This document shows positions 18,416 to 26,958 of a DNA stretch of 64,000 nucleotides, one piece after another. The stretch lies in assembly GCA_963800255.1 (NCBI GenBank), contig CAWDAK010000009.1, positions 62,001 through 126,000 on the forward strand, written 5' to 3'. The DNA comes from DATFVA01 sp963800255. Its GTDB lineage: Bacteria > Bacteroidota > Ignavibacteria > Ignavibacteriales > Ignavibacteriaceae. Numbering within the stretch: the stretch's first letter is position 1; every line of letters starts with the position of its first letter. A program made the position numbers and the translations under genes. The notes under the pieces were generated by a model. The model saw nothing but the letters and a program-made list of their open reading frames with translations, searched no databases and was not told the DNA's origin.

Positions 18416-20788
18416 TTATACCTGAACCTTTGCTTCTGTATAATGCTTAACTTTTTCGATAAATTCCTGGCTGTCTATGGGTTTAGGAATGTAATCCGTT
18501 GCTCCGGCCTCCAGGCATTTCTCCCTGTCGCCCTTCATCGCGAAAGCTGTAAGAGCAATAATAGGAGTATCCTTATATTCAGGAAGCTGCCTGATCTTTT
18601 CCGTTGCCTCGAACCCGTTCATCACAGGCATCTGCATATCCATCAGTATAAGGTGGAATTTTTGTTTTTTAACCTGTTCGAGTGCTTCAGCCCCGTTTTC
18701 AACAACAACAATAGATTCAAAACTGTTCTTCTTCAGCAGCCGGGTGACTATTATCTGCGAATGTTTGTAATCTTCAACCAGGAGTATTTTTACAGTATCT
18801 TTTTCGTTCATTATTTCCTCAGGCTTAGCAGGTACTTCATACCTGTTAATCATAGAAGAAATAGTTTCAGAAAGTTCTTCGATATTTACGCTGCTTTTAT
18901 GAAGTAGTTCCTCGAACATACCATCGATTTTCTTAAGCTCATCCTTATAATTCTCTTTCCCTGTATAGATAATAATGGGGAGTTTGTTGAATTTGGGATT
19001 CGATTTAATCTGCTTAATTAGTTCATAGCCATTTATCTCAGGCATCTCAAGGTCTATTATGGCCAGGTCAAGGTTCATGTTATTAATCATTGCCGGAACA
19101 CGTGAAGAGTGTGACTCGGCAATAGCATTAAAACCTAATTGTTCAGCAGCTTCTTTAAGGAGGTTGAGTGTAGGAACATCATCATCAACGATTAATATGT
19201 TTGAATCTCGTTTTAATCTATAACTCTGAAGAACTTCAACCAGGAATTTGTAGTTTATAGGTTTAACAAAATATTCTACGGCACCCATAAGGAAAGCCTT
19301 CTGCTGTTCGGGTTCGACCGAGCAGACTATGACCGGAGTATTTTTTGTAGCCTTATTTTCCCGGAGCGTCTTTAATAGTTCAAATCCGTTGGAATCAGGA
19401 AGTTCAATATCCATTAAGATTGATAGGAAATTTTCTTTTTCAATTATCTTCAGAGTCTGTTCAGCCGAATTAACTATCACAGGGTTATAGCCCCATTTAG
19501 TAAGGTAGTTGCTAAGCAGCTTTGAGGTAGCATAATCATCCTCCACAACCAGGACGCGGCTATTCTTACCTGGTTTAGGAAGCGAACTCAACTGCTGTTC
19601 TATAGCAGGAACTTGTACAGAGTGCTGCAGATCAACCGGTATTTCAAGGTTGTAATTTGTTCCTTTGCCTAAACTGCTCGAAACATTTATTCCTCCACCA
19701 AGAATCTCTGAATATTTTTTAGCTATCGACAAACCTAGTCCTGAAACATTTCCGAATCTGGAGCTTTCGAGTGTTTCAGCAGTAAAAGGCTTGAATAAGT
19801 TTTTAAGTTTATCGGAGGGAATTCCTGAACTTGTATCTGCAACCCTGATATTGAGATTATTCCCCGAACTTATACTTGCAGAAACATTAATCTTACCGCT
19901 CTCAGTCATCCTGAGCGATTGCGTAATTATATTTACAAGGATATACCTGACTTTCTGGGTGTCTATCTTAATTTTAGCAGGGACGTTACTGTCTACCTTG
20001 ACCATGAACTCTATTTTTTCACTGCTGATTTTCTGCGTAAAAAGCTTAATGATCTCATCAAGGAAATCGGAAATGGAAACAGAGCTGACGTTTTTCTTAA
20101 CCTGTTTCTGTTCAACTCTTGCGAGGTCAATTAAATCATTTATAAGGGTCAGCAGATTAAATGCATTTTCTTTCAGTGTGGAAACATACTCCGCTTGTGA
20201 AGCCGATAAATTATCTTCATTCAGCAAGGAGGCGAATCCAAGAATGCTGTTTGTCGGCGTCCTGAGCTCGTGAGCAATCTCCGTGATCACCTGGCTAAGA
20301 CTAAAAGTATTATCGTCTGTATGAGCCTTCCAGATAACAATCAGTTCTCTGAAAGCTTTACCCAGGCTCTCAATAGTTTCTTTATCAGTCCTTGAAAAAG
20401 GCGTCTGCTTTGCTGCTTTTATCAGCACCTTCCCTTTTTCTTTAATATTCAGGTAGAGACATCCTTCATAGATGACGTTTTCGGAAGCCTGAATTTCACA
20501 CTCGGCAACATTGTTGAAGATAACAGGAAGCTCACTGCTGTTTATTGCCCGGCAGGCTCCGCATTGAAAGGCAGCGTTCGTTGCAAAGTTGTCCTTTGCA
20601 GTACCTGCTTTGCCCTGAACAACAAAATTATCTTGTTCATCAAGGCTGAAGAAAACAGCCGCCTGGTATTCCAGTTGAGTAACCAGGTATTCGCAAATCT
20701 TTGTAGGTAATTCCTGTGGATTAGAAAGGGCGGTACTTACCAGCTCTGTGTAGTGTGAAAGTAAATCACCAGTAATCAAATTATGCAT
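18416..20788 (-). CDS. hybrid histidine kinase with three receiver domains
   Basis: 790 residues, no membrane segment, so cytoplasmic. The N-terminal 150 residues look GAF-like. HisKA has H173 in ITEIAHELRTPTNS. The ATPase domain (about 230-385) has G1 ADTSSGIP and G2 SGLGLSIAKK, but its N box reads NIITQSLRMT: the Mg-binding asparagine of the usual NLLxNAxKF is glutamine (Q290) and the lysine is arginine. Three receivers follow (about 411-525, 535-650, 672-788); the second has HKSS instead of the usual KP around the conserved lysine. It is divergent from the two receiver-cyclases at 21013, which are plausible phospho-acceptors. The altered N box may reduce ATP use. Confidence 0.9.
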   Translation of the reverse strand: MHNLITGDLLSHYTELVSTALSNPQELPTKICEYLVTQLEYQAAVFFSLDEQDNFVVQGKAGTAKDNFATNAAFQCGACRAINSSELPVIFNNVAECEIQASENVIYEGCLYLNIKEKGKVLIKAAKQTPFSRTDKETIESLGKAFRELIVIWKAHTDDNTFSLSQVITEIAHELRTPTNSILGFASLLNEDNLSASQAEYVSTLKENAFNLLTLINDLIDLARVEQKQVKKNVSSVSISDFLDEIIKLFTQKISSEKIEFMVKVDSNVPAKIKIDTQKVRYILVNIITQSLRMTESGKINVSASISSGNNLNIRVADTSSGIPSDKLKNLFKPFTAETLESSRFGNVSGLGLSIAKKYSEILGGGINVSSSLGKGTNYNLEIPVDLQHSVQVPAIEQQLSSLPKPGKNSRVLVVEDDYATSKLLSNYLTKWGYNPVIVNSAEQTLKIIEKENFLSILMDIELPDSNGFELLKTLRENKATKNTPVIVCSVEPEQQKAFLMGAVEYFVKPINYKFLVEVLQSYRLKRDSNILIVDDDVPTLNLLKEAAEQLGFNAIAESHSSRVPAMINNMNLDLAIIDLEMPEINGYELIKQIKSNPKFNKLPIIIYTGKENYKDELKKIDGMFEELLHKSSVNIEELSETISSMINRYEVPAKPEEIMNEKDTVKILLVEDYKHSQIIVTRLLKKNSFESIVVVENGAEALEQVKKQKFHLILMDMQMPVMNGFEATEKIRQLPEYKDTPIIALTAFAMKGDREKCLEAGATDYIPKPIDSQEFIEKVKHYTEAKVQV

Positions 20789-21012
20789 TAATATAAGAAT
20801 GTTTGTTTATGTTCCCTGAACTAATTATCTAACTTGTAAAGATAAAAAAGAACATTATTATTTGAAAGATAAGAATTAACTACTTTAATACAAGCTTTCC
20901 TAAGAGATTATTTGCCAAACCGGCATGGGGCCGGGAAATCATAGTATATTGTCAATATTCAGAATTTTAATTACATTTAGTCACATTTAATATTCATTCC
21001 AGTTAAAGCAAA

Positions 21013-22068
21013 ATGAGCCGTAACCCGAGGATCCTAATAGCAGAAGATGAAAATATTATCGCCAAGGATATACAGAAGACACTTATAAAACTCGGTTATG
21101 AGGTAGTGGGATCTGTCAGATCCGGGGAAAAGCTTCTTGAACAATTTCCAATAACGAAGCCTGATCTTATTCTGATGGATATAAACCTTGAAGGAGAACT
21201 TTCAGGAATTGATGTTTCAAAAGAAATAAATAAAACCAGGGAAGTCCCTGTTATTTATCTCACTGCACTCGCCGACAACAATACCCTTCAGGAAGCAAAA
21301 TACACGGAACCCTCAGGATATATAGTAAAACCTTTCGATGAAGATATGCTGAGAACTTCTATAGAAATGGGATTGTACAAGTTTGAGATAGGCAGACGGC
21401 TTCGTGAGAGAACACGAGAACTGGAAGATGAAAGGATCAAATCAGACAAGCTTCTCCGGGATATTTTACCTTCAGAGATTGTAGATGAATTTAAGATGAA
21501 TGGCAGTGTTAATCCCCGGCTATTTAAAAATGTAACTATTATTTTCACAGACTTTGAAAACTTCACATCCATTGCCAGTGAAATGAGTCCCGGTGAACTT
21601 GTAACTGAACTTAACGAACTATTTATGAATTTTGATATGATCATCGAGAAATATCAGCTTGAGAAATTAAAGACGATTGGCGATTCATATATGATTGCCA
21701 GCGGTCTTCCACGTGAAAAGAAGGATCATGCAGAGAGGGCTGTTAGCTGTGCATCTGAAATGCTGGATTACCTTTCAAACAGAAATAAATATTCCGCTAA
21801 TAAGTGGAACATGAGAGTCGGTATACATTCAGGGGAAGTTATTGCGGGAATTGTCGGAAAGCTTAAATATACTTACGATGTCTGGGGAGAGAGCGTCACT
21901 ATTGCAAGGAGTATGGAAAGATACGGCAAGCCTGGAAAAATTAACATTTCTATGCCGGTAAGACATCTTCTGAATAATACTTATACATTTAAAGAAAATA
22001 TTAGTAACAATGGTGGTGTTAATAATTTAAATTCTTATTTCGTTAGTAAGACGAAGGTATATTCCTGA
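21013..22068 (+). CDS. receiver-class III nucleotide cyclase, catalytic Asn/Arg site altered (cyclase A)
   Basis: 351 residues: receiver (1-122, acceptor D56, lysine in VKPFDE), a charged coiled-coil linker (about 125-150) and a class III adenylate/guanylate cyclase domain (about 172-340). Both metal aspartates are kept (D180 in FTDFENF, D224 in KTIGDSYM), as are K220 and D289, which set purine preference. The transition-state asparagine is T296 and the following arginine is out of place: VTIARS here against the canonical VNxASR. The next gene has the opposite pattern. Only three bases separate this stop from the next start, so both proteins are made together. Cyclase A alone is expected to be weak or inactive; see the finding on the pair. 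Confidence 0.9.
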   Translation: MSRNPRILIAEDENIIAKDIQKTLIKLGYEVVGSVRSGEKLLEQFPITKPDLILMDINLEGELSGIDVSKEINKTREVPVIYLTALADNNTLQEAKYTEPSGYIVKPFDEDMLRTSIEMGLYKFEIGRRLRERTRELEDERIKSDKLLRDILPSEIVDEFKMNGSVNPRLFKNVTIIFTDFENFTSIASEMSPGELVTELNELFMNFDMIIEKYQLEKLKTIGDSYMIASGLPREKKDHAERAVSCASEMLDYLSNRNKYSANKWNMRVGIHSGEVIAGIVGKLKYTYDVWGESVTIARSMERYGKPGKINISMPVRHLLNNTYTFKENISNNGGVNNLNSYFVSKTKVYS

Positions 22069-22071
22069 CCC

Positions 22072-23133
22072 ATGTCCGCAAAACCTAATATCCTTATCGC
22101 AGAGGATGAAAAGATAATCGCCCTCGATATTTCCAATACCCTCCACAGGCTTGGTTATGGTATCAGTGGAATTGCATCTTCCGGAAAAGAGATCTTTAAG
22201 CTTCTCGAACATTCAATCCCTGATATGATCATGATGGATATAATGCTTGATGGGGATATGACAGGAATAGAGGCGGCATCCATCGTATCAGAAAAGTATT
22301 CGATACCCGTGGTATTCCTGACAGCCCTTACTGATGAGGCCACTCTGGAGAAGGCAAAAACTGCAAACTCTTATGGTTATATCCTTAAACCCTACGATGA
22401 TAAATCTCTGCACTCTGCCATTGAGATGGCTTTGTATAAATATAAGGTGGAAGAAGAACTTAAGATTAAAACGGAACAGCTTGAAGAGGAGAAGAAAAGA
22501 ACCGATAGTTTATTAAAGAACATCCTTCCTGCTGAAATTGTCCAGGAAATTAAAACAAAAGGAACCGTAAATCCCAGGTTTTATGATGAGGTCTCCATTC
22601 TTTTCACAGAGTTTTCCGGATTTGACCTGATTACATCCAGGGTGGAACCTAATCTCCTGCTGAAAGAACTGAACGAAGTCTTTGAAAATTTTGATGGAAT
22701 TGTACAAAAACTTAATCTCGAAAAAATGAAGACAATAGGTGATTCTTATATGATAGCTGCAGGCGTCCCACAAAAGATGGAAAACCATGCGGAAATAATC
22801 CTCCAGGCTGCAATTGAGATGAGAGATTATATCCTCGTGCGTAATAAGACTAAAGAAATTAAACTCGAGATGAAAACCGGAATCCATACCGGACCGGTTG
22901 TGGCCGGAATAGTAGGAATGAGGAAGTTTACTTTTGATGTATGGGGAGATACTGTTAACATAGCAAGCAGGATGACAAGCGGTTGTGAACCTCAAAAGAT
23001 AAATATTTCCGGCGAGACTTATAACCTGGTTAAAGACAAGTTTGAATGCATATACAGGGGTAAATTAAATGCAAAAGGGAAGGGTGAAATAGATATGTTT
23101 TTTGTGAATGGCTTTGAAATAATTAAAAATTAA
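22072..23133 (+). CDS. receiver-class III nucleotide cyclase, first metal Asp replaced by Glu (cyclase B)
   Basis: 353 residues with the same build as cyclase A and gap-free alignment through residue 300: receiver with D56 and LKPYDD, coiled coil, cyclase domain. The transition-state pair is intact (N296 and R300 in DTVNIASRM), as are D224, K220 and D289. The first metal ligand is glutamate (E180 in LFTEFSGF) where class III cyclases have aspartate. Its 3' end overlaps the convergent outer-membrane protein gene by 11 bases. The product could be cAMP or cGMP; K/D at the purine positions suggests ATP. Confidence 0.9.
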   Translation: MSAKPNILIAEDEKIIALDISNTLHRLGYGISGIASSGKEIFKLLEHSIPDMIMMDIMLDGDMTGIEAASIVSEKYSIPVVFLTALTDEATLEKAKTANSYGYILKPYDDKSLHSAIEMALYKYKVEEELKIKTEQLEEEKKRTDSLLKNILPAEIVQEIKTKGTVNPRFYDEVSILFTEFSGFDLITSRVEPNLLLKELNEVFENFDGIVQKLNLEKMKTIGDSYMIAAGVPQKMENHAEIILQAAIEMRDYILVRNKTKEIKLEMKTGIHTGPVVAGIVGMRKFTFDVWGDTVNIASRMTSGCEPQKINISGETYNLVKDKFECIYRGKLNAKGKGEIDMFFVNGFEIIKN

Positions 23134-25102
23134 TATCTGTCTGTAAAGCTATCCCGCTGTCAATATTGCCTTCAATCTCCTGGTATCCCGATCCTAAGGA
23201 GGTTTCTTTCGGTTTAAACGTTTCTGAGTATTTTAGGGAGAATGATATCCTGTTTAACAATGTGTACCTCGCAGCGATATAAAACCTGGCCCCTTCATTG
23301 TAGAGACTTTTGCTTGTCAGCATCCCTGCCGGACCATTTTCATATTCGTAAACAGCTGAATTAAATGAACCTGTACTGAAAAATATCATCCTTCCATACA
23401 GGAGAAATCCATCTGCCGGGATAAACCTGATATCCTCATAGAACAAAAAACCTTCTTCCTGTGAATGAGGATCTCTAAGTAATATTGAAACATATTCAAA
23501 CCTGGTCTTTAACCTCAAGAGAGGAGTAACATTATATGAAAATTCCAGTCGAAGCGATTGTTTCAGTCTTTTTACCATCTGTTGCTCTTGATCCAGCAAG
23601 GCTGCGGTTTCTTTATCAGAGATTCTGAACTTAATTCCTGTCTCACATTTTTGGAATGGTCTGGCAGAATGATGGAACATGATTTCATAGCCTTCCGAGG
23701 GCAGGGGATTAGTAAAAGTAGCATAGGGAAATTTAAATTGATCATAATAAAAGTTAATGGTTCCAAGCGAAGTTCTCCACCTGATTCCATTATATATGCC
23801 AAATTCATTACCGCGTGCTCCCGTTCTTTCCCCAAATCCCTTTCCGTGTATTGAAATATAATTTAATGGATAATTTCGAATGAGCATGGAATAACTGAAT
23901 TCAGATATAGGTGAAATGCTGATGCCCAATAAATACGCCGGCTTGGACCTCCCGCTGAAGGATAATTCTCCATATATATTAAATTTATCTATAATCATAT
24001 CAATATAACTTGAATAATAATATAAGTTATCTGCGGTTATATCATAAACTTTTGATGCAATATATGGATGGTCAAAATTAATACGATAACAGAGAATTCC
24101 AGATGAGACAGAGGGCAATAATCTATAATCCACCATTCCGCCGATTGATTTTTCTATTGCCGAATTATGTTTTAAACGTTCACTGGCTGTCCTGTGGAAC
24201 CCATCAATAGTCAGGGAAGTAATTTTCCCAACGGAATCTATCGAGGCATCAACCCGGTTGCTTGAGTAGAATAAGGTGATATTAACGTGCTCCCATTCAT
24301 AATTGAATGATACTCCACGAAAGAAATTGTTTTCAGCAGATGAAGCTGAAGGTTTGATTGCAGCAGTTGATTTTTTAACAGAAAAAACTGCGTCCGAACC
24401 TTTTGAAATTCCGTAGGCATTCCATAAAGCAAGACCCTGACCAAAACGCACATTGTAATCGCCGATTATTATATCTTTAAATCCATATATATCAGACAAG
24501 TGTATAAAACCGGAAATGAAGTCATAATATGATTTCTCACCTGCATCTTTTTCAGTCAATATCCCTGCATGTAGAAAGTCGCGGTATCCCATATTCAGCC
24601 TGTTATATGATTTTAAATCGGTGCCTTCAAACAAATGATTACGGAAACCTTTTCTTTGACTCAGATCTTTTATTATCCTGTTCCGGAGAGTGACCGAAAG
24701 TGGTTCAGGGTTTCCCGTGAGTTTTTCTTTCGTCTGCTTTTCCCCTGCAGATAAGAAAGGAAGGATCTTTTTAACAAGTTCTTCAGGCAGAGCCTTAATG
24801 GAATATAATTCATTCACGGAAAAGTAGGTTCCGTATTCATTTCTATGTGAAAGTATCAGCCTGGCAGATACCTGGTCAAGATAGGGAAGTTTAACCAGTT
24901 CCTTAATCTCAGCAGAGTTGATGTCTACCGGATGTTCTAAATAATACTCAATTAATTCATATAACCCTGAATCATCAGTTTCTGATTCAGGTTCATCCAG
25001 GAGATCTTCTACCGCCTGGTTGATATTTATCAGCATTGAGTCAGTTTGAGCCGGACAATTCAAATAGAGAAGCAGAAGAATTAGAGCAAGCTTTTTTATC
25101 AT
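23123..25102 (-). CDS. helix-hairpin-helix outer-membrane barrel protein
   Basis: 659 residues with signal peptide MIKKLALILLLLYLNCPAQ. An N-terminal ComEA-like helix-hairpin-helix region follows (about 55-115): HPVDINSAEIKELVKLPYLD and then a second HhH repeat. The remaining ~500 residues alternate aromatic and polar residues in strands (YDFISGFIHLSDIYGF, IIIGDYNVRFGQGLALWN), as in outer-membrane beta barrels, and the chain ends in a hydrophobic-aromatic residue, TDINF. Such HhH-plus-barrel proteins recur in Bacteroidota; a role in DNA contact or uptake at the surface is only a guess. The gene lies 4 bases after the PorV-like gene on the same strand. Confidence 0.7.
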   Translation of the reverse strand: MIKKLALILLLLYLNCPAQTDSMLININQAVEDLLDEPESETDDSGLYELIEYYLEHPVDINSAEIKELVKLPYLDQVSARLILSHRNEYGTYFSVNELYSIKALPEELVKKILPFLSAGEKQTKEKLTGNPEPLSVTLRNRIIKDLSQRKGFRNHLFEGTDLKSYNRLNMGYRDFLHAGILTEKDAGEKSYYDFISGFIHLSDIYGFKDIIIGDYNVRFGQGLALWNAYGISKGSDAVFSVKKSTAAIKPSASSAENNFFRGVSFNYEWEHVNITLFYSSNRVDASIDSVGKITSLTIDGFHRTASERLKHNSAIEKSIGGMVDYRLLPSVSSGILCYRINFDHPYIASKVYDITADNLYYYSSYIDMIIDKFNIYGELSFSGRSKPAYLLGISISPISEFSYSMLIRNYPLNYISIHGKGFGERTGARGNEFGIYNGIRWRTSLGTINFYYDQFKFPYATFTNPLPSEGYEIMFHHSARPFQKCETGIKFRISDKETAALLDQEQQMVKRLKQSLRLEFSYNVTPLLRLKTRFEYVSILLRDPHSQEEGFLFYEDIRFIPADGFLLYGRMIFFSTGSFNSAVYEYENGPAGMLTSKSLYNEGARFYIAARYTLLNRISFSLKYSETFKPKETSLGSGYQEIEGNIDSGIALQTDINF

Positions 25103-25106
25103 CTCT

Positions 25107-25964
25107 TTATTTTATCCCCAGATTTTCCCTTATCATTAATTTACGGGGATTGTCTGAATCGAAGCTGATAATTATTCCTGCCTGATGCGTTAAACCAAGA
25201 TCATTGTGTGTAAAAACTGCGTAATCAAGATTCAGAAACTCGTAGTGTATTCCTATACCCGCGGCGAACCTTGAAGGTTCGTTTGAAAATCCGGTTCTTA
25301 ACGAAAAGTATTTAATAATATCGTAATCAATTCCAATCATCAGGCTTGCTTTGTAGCGGATATCTTTCTCGATTGCTGTGTTAAGGGTGAATTCATCAGT
25401 AATATCAAAGCTTACCCCGGCATTGAATATCACAGGAACCTGGTCGTCGTATTTTCCATATGATGCTTGGTTGATATTATGAACACTAAATCCCCAGCGG
25501 AGGGAGCCGGTCAGGTAGAGGAGTGCCCCAAAATCCACATACATGCAGCCTGCATTACCGTAGTTTTTTATTGAAACAGATTGATAATTCAGAGTAACGC
25601 CCGCAAAAAATCTGTTCTGGTAGTTGTACGCAAAACCTGCTATAACCCTGGTCTCTCTATACAGTTCAAATCCGTAAGTCATAGCACCGGCAGATACAGA
25701 ACCAAAGGAAAGAGGTTCATTATAACCAATATATGCGTTGGCGAGTTCGGAGAAACCAAAGGGAGCAGGGGAATAATAAACCCCAATTTCTCTCCAGTTC
25801 ATCTGTGCCAGCCCTCCCGGGTTATTGAATAATGAAAAAACATCATTCGCCTGTGCCGCATCAGAATTTGCAAGAGCAACCTGTCTGGCCCCAGGATTAT
25901 ACTGGGCGTAGACGATAGAGATAAAAGGAACTATAATAAAAAAGCTGAGTAAAAGTCGAAGCAT
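25107..25964 (-). CDS. PorV/PorQ-like outer-membrane barrel protein
   Basis: 285 residues with a signal peptide ending near VYAQ. After it comes YNPGARQVALANSDAAQAND followed by FSLFNNPGGLAQ, the conserved N-terminal segment of PorV/PorQ and FadL-like barrels in the Bacteroidota group. The rest is amphipathic strands ending in AGIIISF. PorV shuttles T9SS cargo and PorQ anchors related factors; which subtype this is cannot be decided. The gene starts nine bases from the divergent DUF4835 open frame and is followed by the HhH barrel gene. Confidence 0.7.
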   Translation of the reverse strand: MLRLLLSFFIIVPFISIVYAQYNPGARQVALANSDAAQANDVFSLFNNPGGLAQMNWREIGVYYSPAPFGFSELANAYIGYNEPLSFGSVSAGAMTYGFELYRETRVIAGFAYNYQNRFFAGVTLNYQSVSIKNYGNAGCMYVDFGALLYLTGSLRWGFSVHNINQASYGKYDDQVPVIFNAGVSFDITDEFTLNTAIEKDIRYKASLMIGIDYDIIKYFSLRTGFSNEPSRFAAGIGIHYEFLNLDYAVFTHNDLGLTHQAGIIISFDSDNPRKLMIRENLGIK

Positions 25965-26059
25965 CTCCCTAAGTGTCCCTTAAATTAGAACTTTTATTGT
26001 TTGATAATATCGAATTTTATATATTAAATCAATGTTTATTTAAGAAAAAACGGCTTAAA

Positions 26060-26941
26060 ATGAAAAAATTACTGGTTCTGCTGTTTGGATTTACCACCCT
26101 GCTTTTCTCCCAGGAATTGAACTGTGATGTTACTGTAAATAGCGAGAGTATTCCTCAGGAGAGCAGAGAACTTCTTAATGATTTTGCTGCATCCATCGAA
26201 ACCTATATGAACCAGACAAGGTTCACTGATCAGAACTGGGAATTCCCAAAGATCAACTGTGCACTTAGTATTTTTATTACTTCAGCCTCAGACGAGACTC
26301 ATTACCAGGCACAGATAGTTATTACCAGTCAAAGAGAGATTCTTAAATCAGAAAAAAAATCCCTGATGCTCAGTTTAAATGACAATACCTGGAGCTTTGA
26401 ATATGTTAAGGGGCAGCCGCTCTACAGCCGTCAGTCGGTTTTTGAACCTGTGACAAGCCTTCTTAATTATTATGCTTACATCATTCTTGGATTTGATGCC
26501 GACAGCTGGGATGAGCTGGGAGGAACTCCATATTTCACAAAGGCATATGACATTGTTAACCTTGGAGCTAACAGCAATTTCAAAACAGGGTGGGAAAGAA
26601 ACAGCAGTTCGTATAGCCGCAGGGCACTCGTTGAAGATCTGTTAAATGAAAAATACCGCCCATTCAGGGAAGCCATTTATGAGTATTATTACGGTCTGGA
26701 TTATTATGAACAGGATAAAGCGATGGGACAGAAATACATGGTTAAGCTGATTAATGCTTTATGGGATTTGAAAAAGAAATCTGATCTCACAGGAGTATTT
26801 GTTAAAGTATTTTTTGATGCAAAATACGGTGAACTTATCGACAGATTAAAAAGCTATCCTGATAAAACGATTTTTGAGAAATTAAAAAAGATAGACCCCG
26901 CTCACCTTGCAAAATATGATGATGCGATGTCTAATGGTTAG
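26060..26941 (+). CDS. DUF4835 family exported protein
   Basis: 293 residues from the ATG at 26060, preferred over an upstream in-frame ATG because MKKLLVLLFGFTTLLFSQ is a clean signal peptide. The mature part begins LNCDVTVNSESI and contains DQNWEFPKINCALSIFI, LLNYYAYIILGFDADSW and DVFAD-like helices, matching the DUF4835 family, which some annotations link to the type IX secretion apparatus (PorD). It is divergent from the PorV-like gene, which fits a secretion or envelope role. The biochemical function is unknown. Confidence 0.75.
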   Translation: MKKLLVLLFGFTTLLFSQELNCDVTVNSESIPQESRELLNDFAASIETYMNQTRFTDQNWEFPKINCALSIFITSASDETHYQAQIVITSQREILKSEKKSLMLSLNDNTWSFEYVKGQPLYSRQSVFEPVTSLLNYYAYIILGFDADSWDELGGTPYFTKAYDIVNLGANSNFKTGWERNSSSYSRRALVEDLLNEKYRPFREAIYEYYYGLDYYEQDKAMGQKYMVKLINALWDLKKKSDLTGVFVKVFFDAKYGELIDRLKSYPDKTIFEKLKKIDPAHLAKYDDAMSNG

Positions 26942-26958
26942 GCTGCCTGATTAGTATT

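Noticed and set aside
25973..26059. Upstream start of the DUF4835 gene
   Set aside because: It would place 29 residues before a clear signal peptide.
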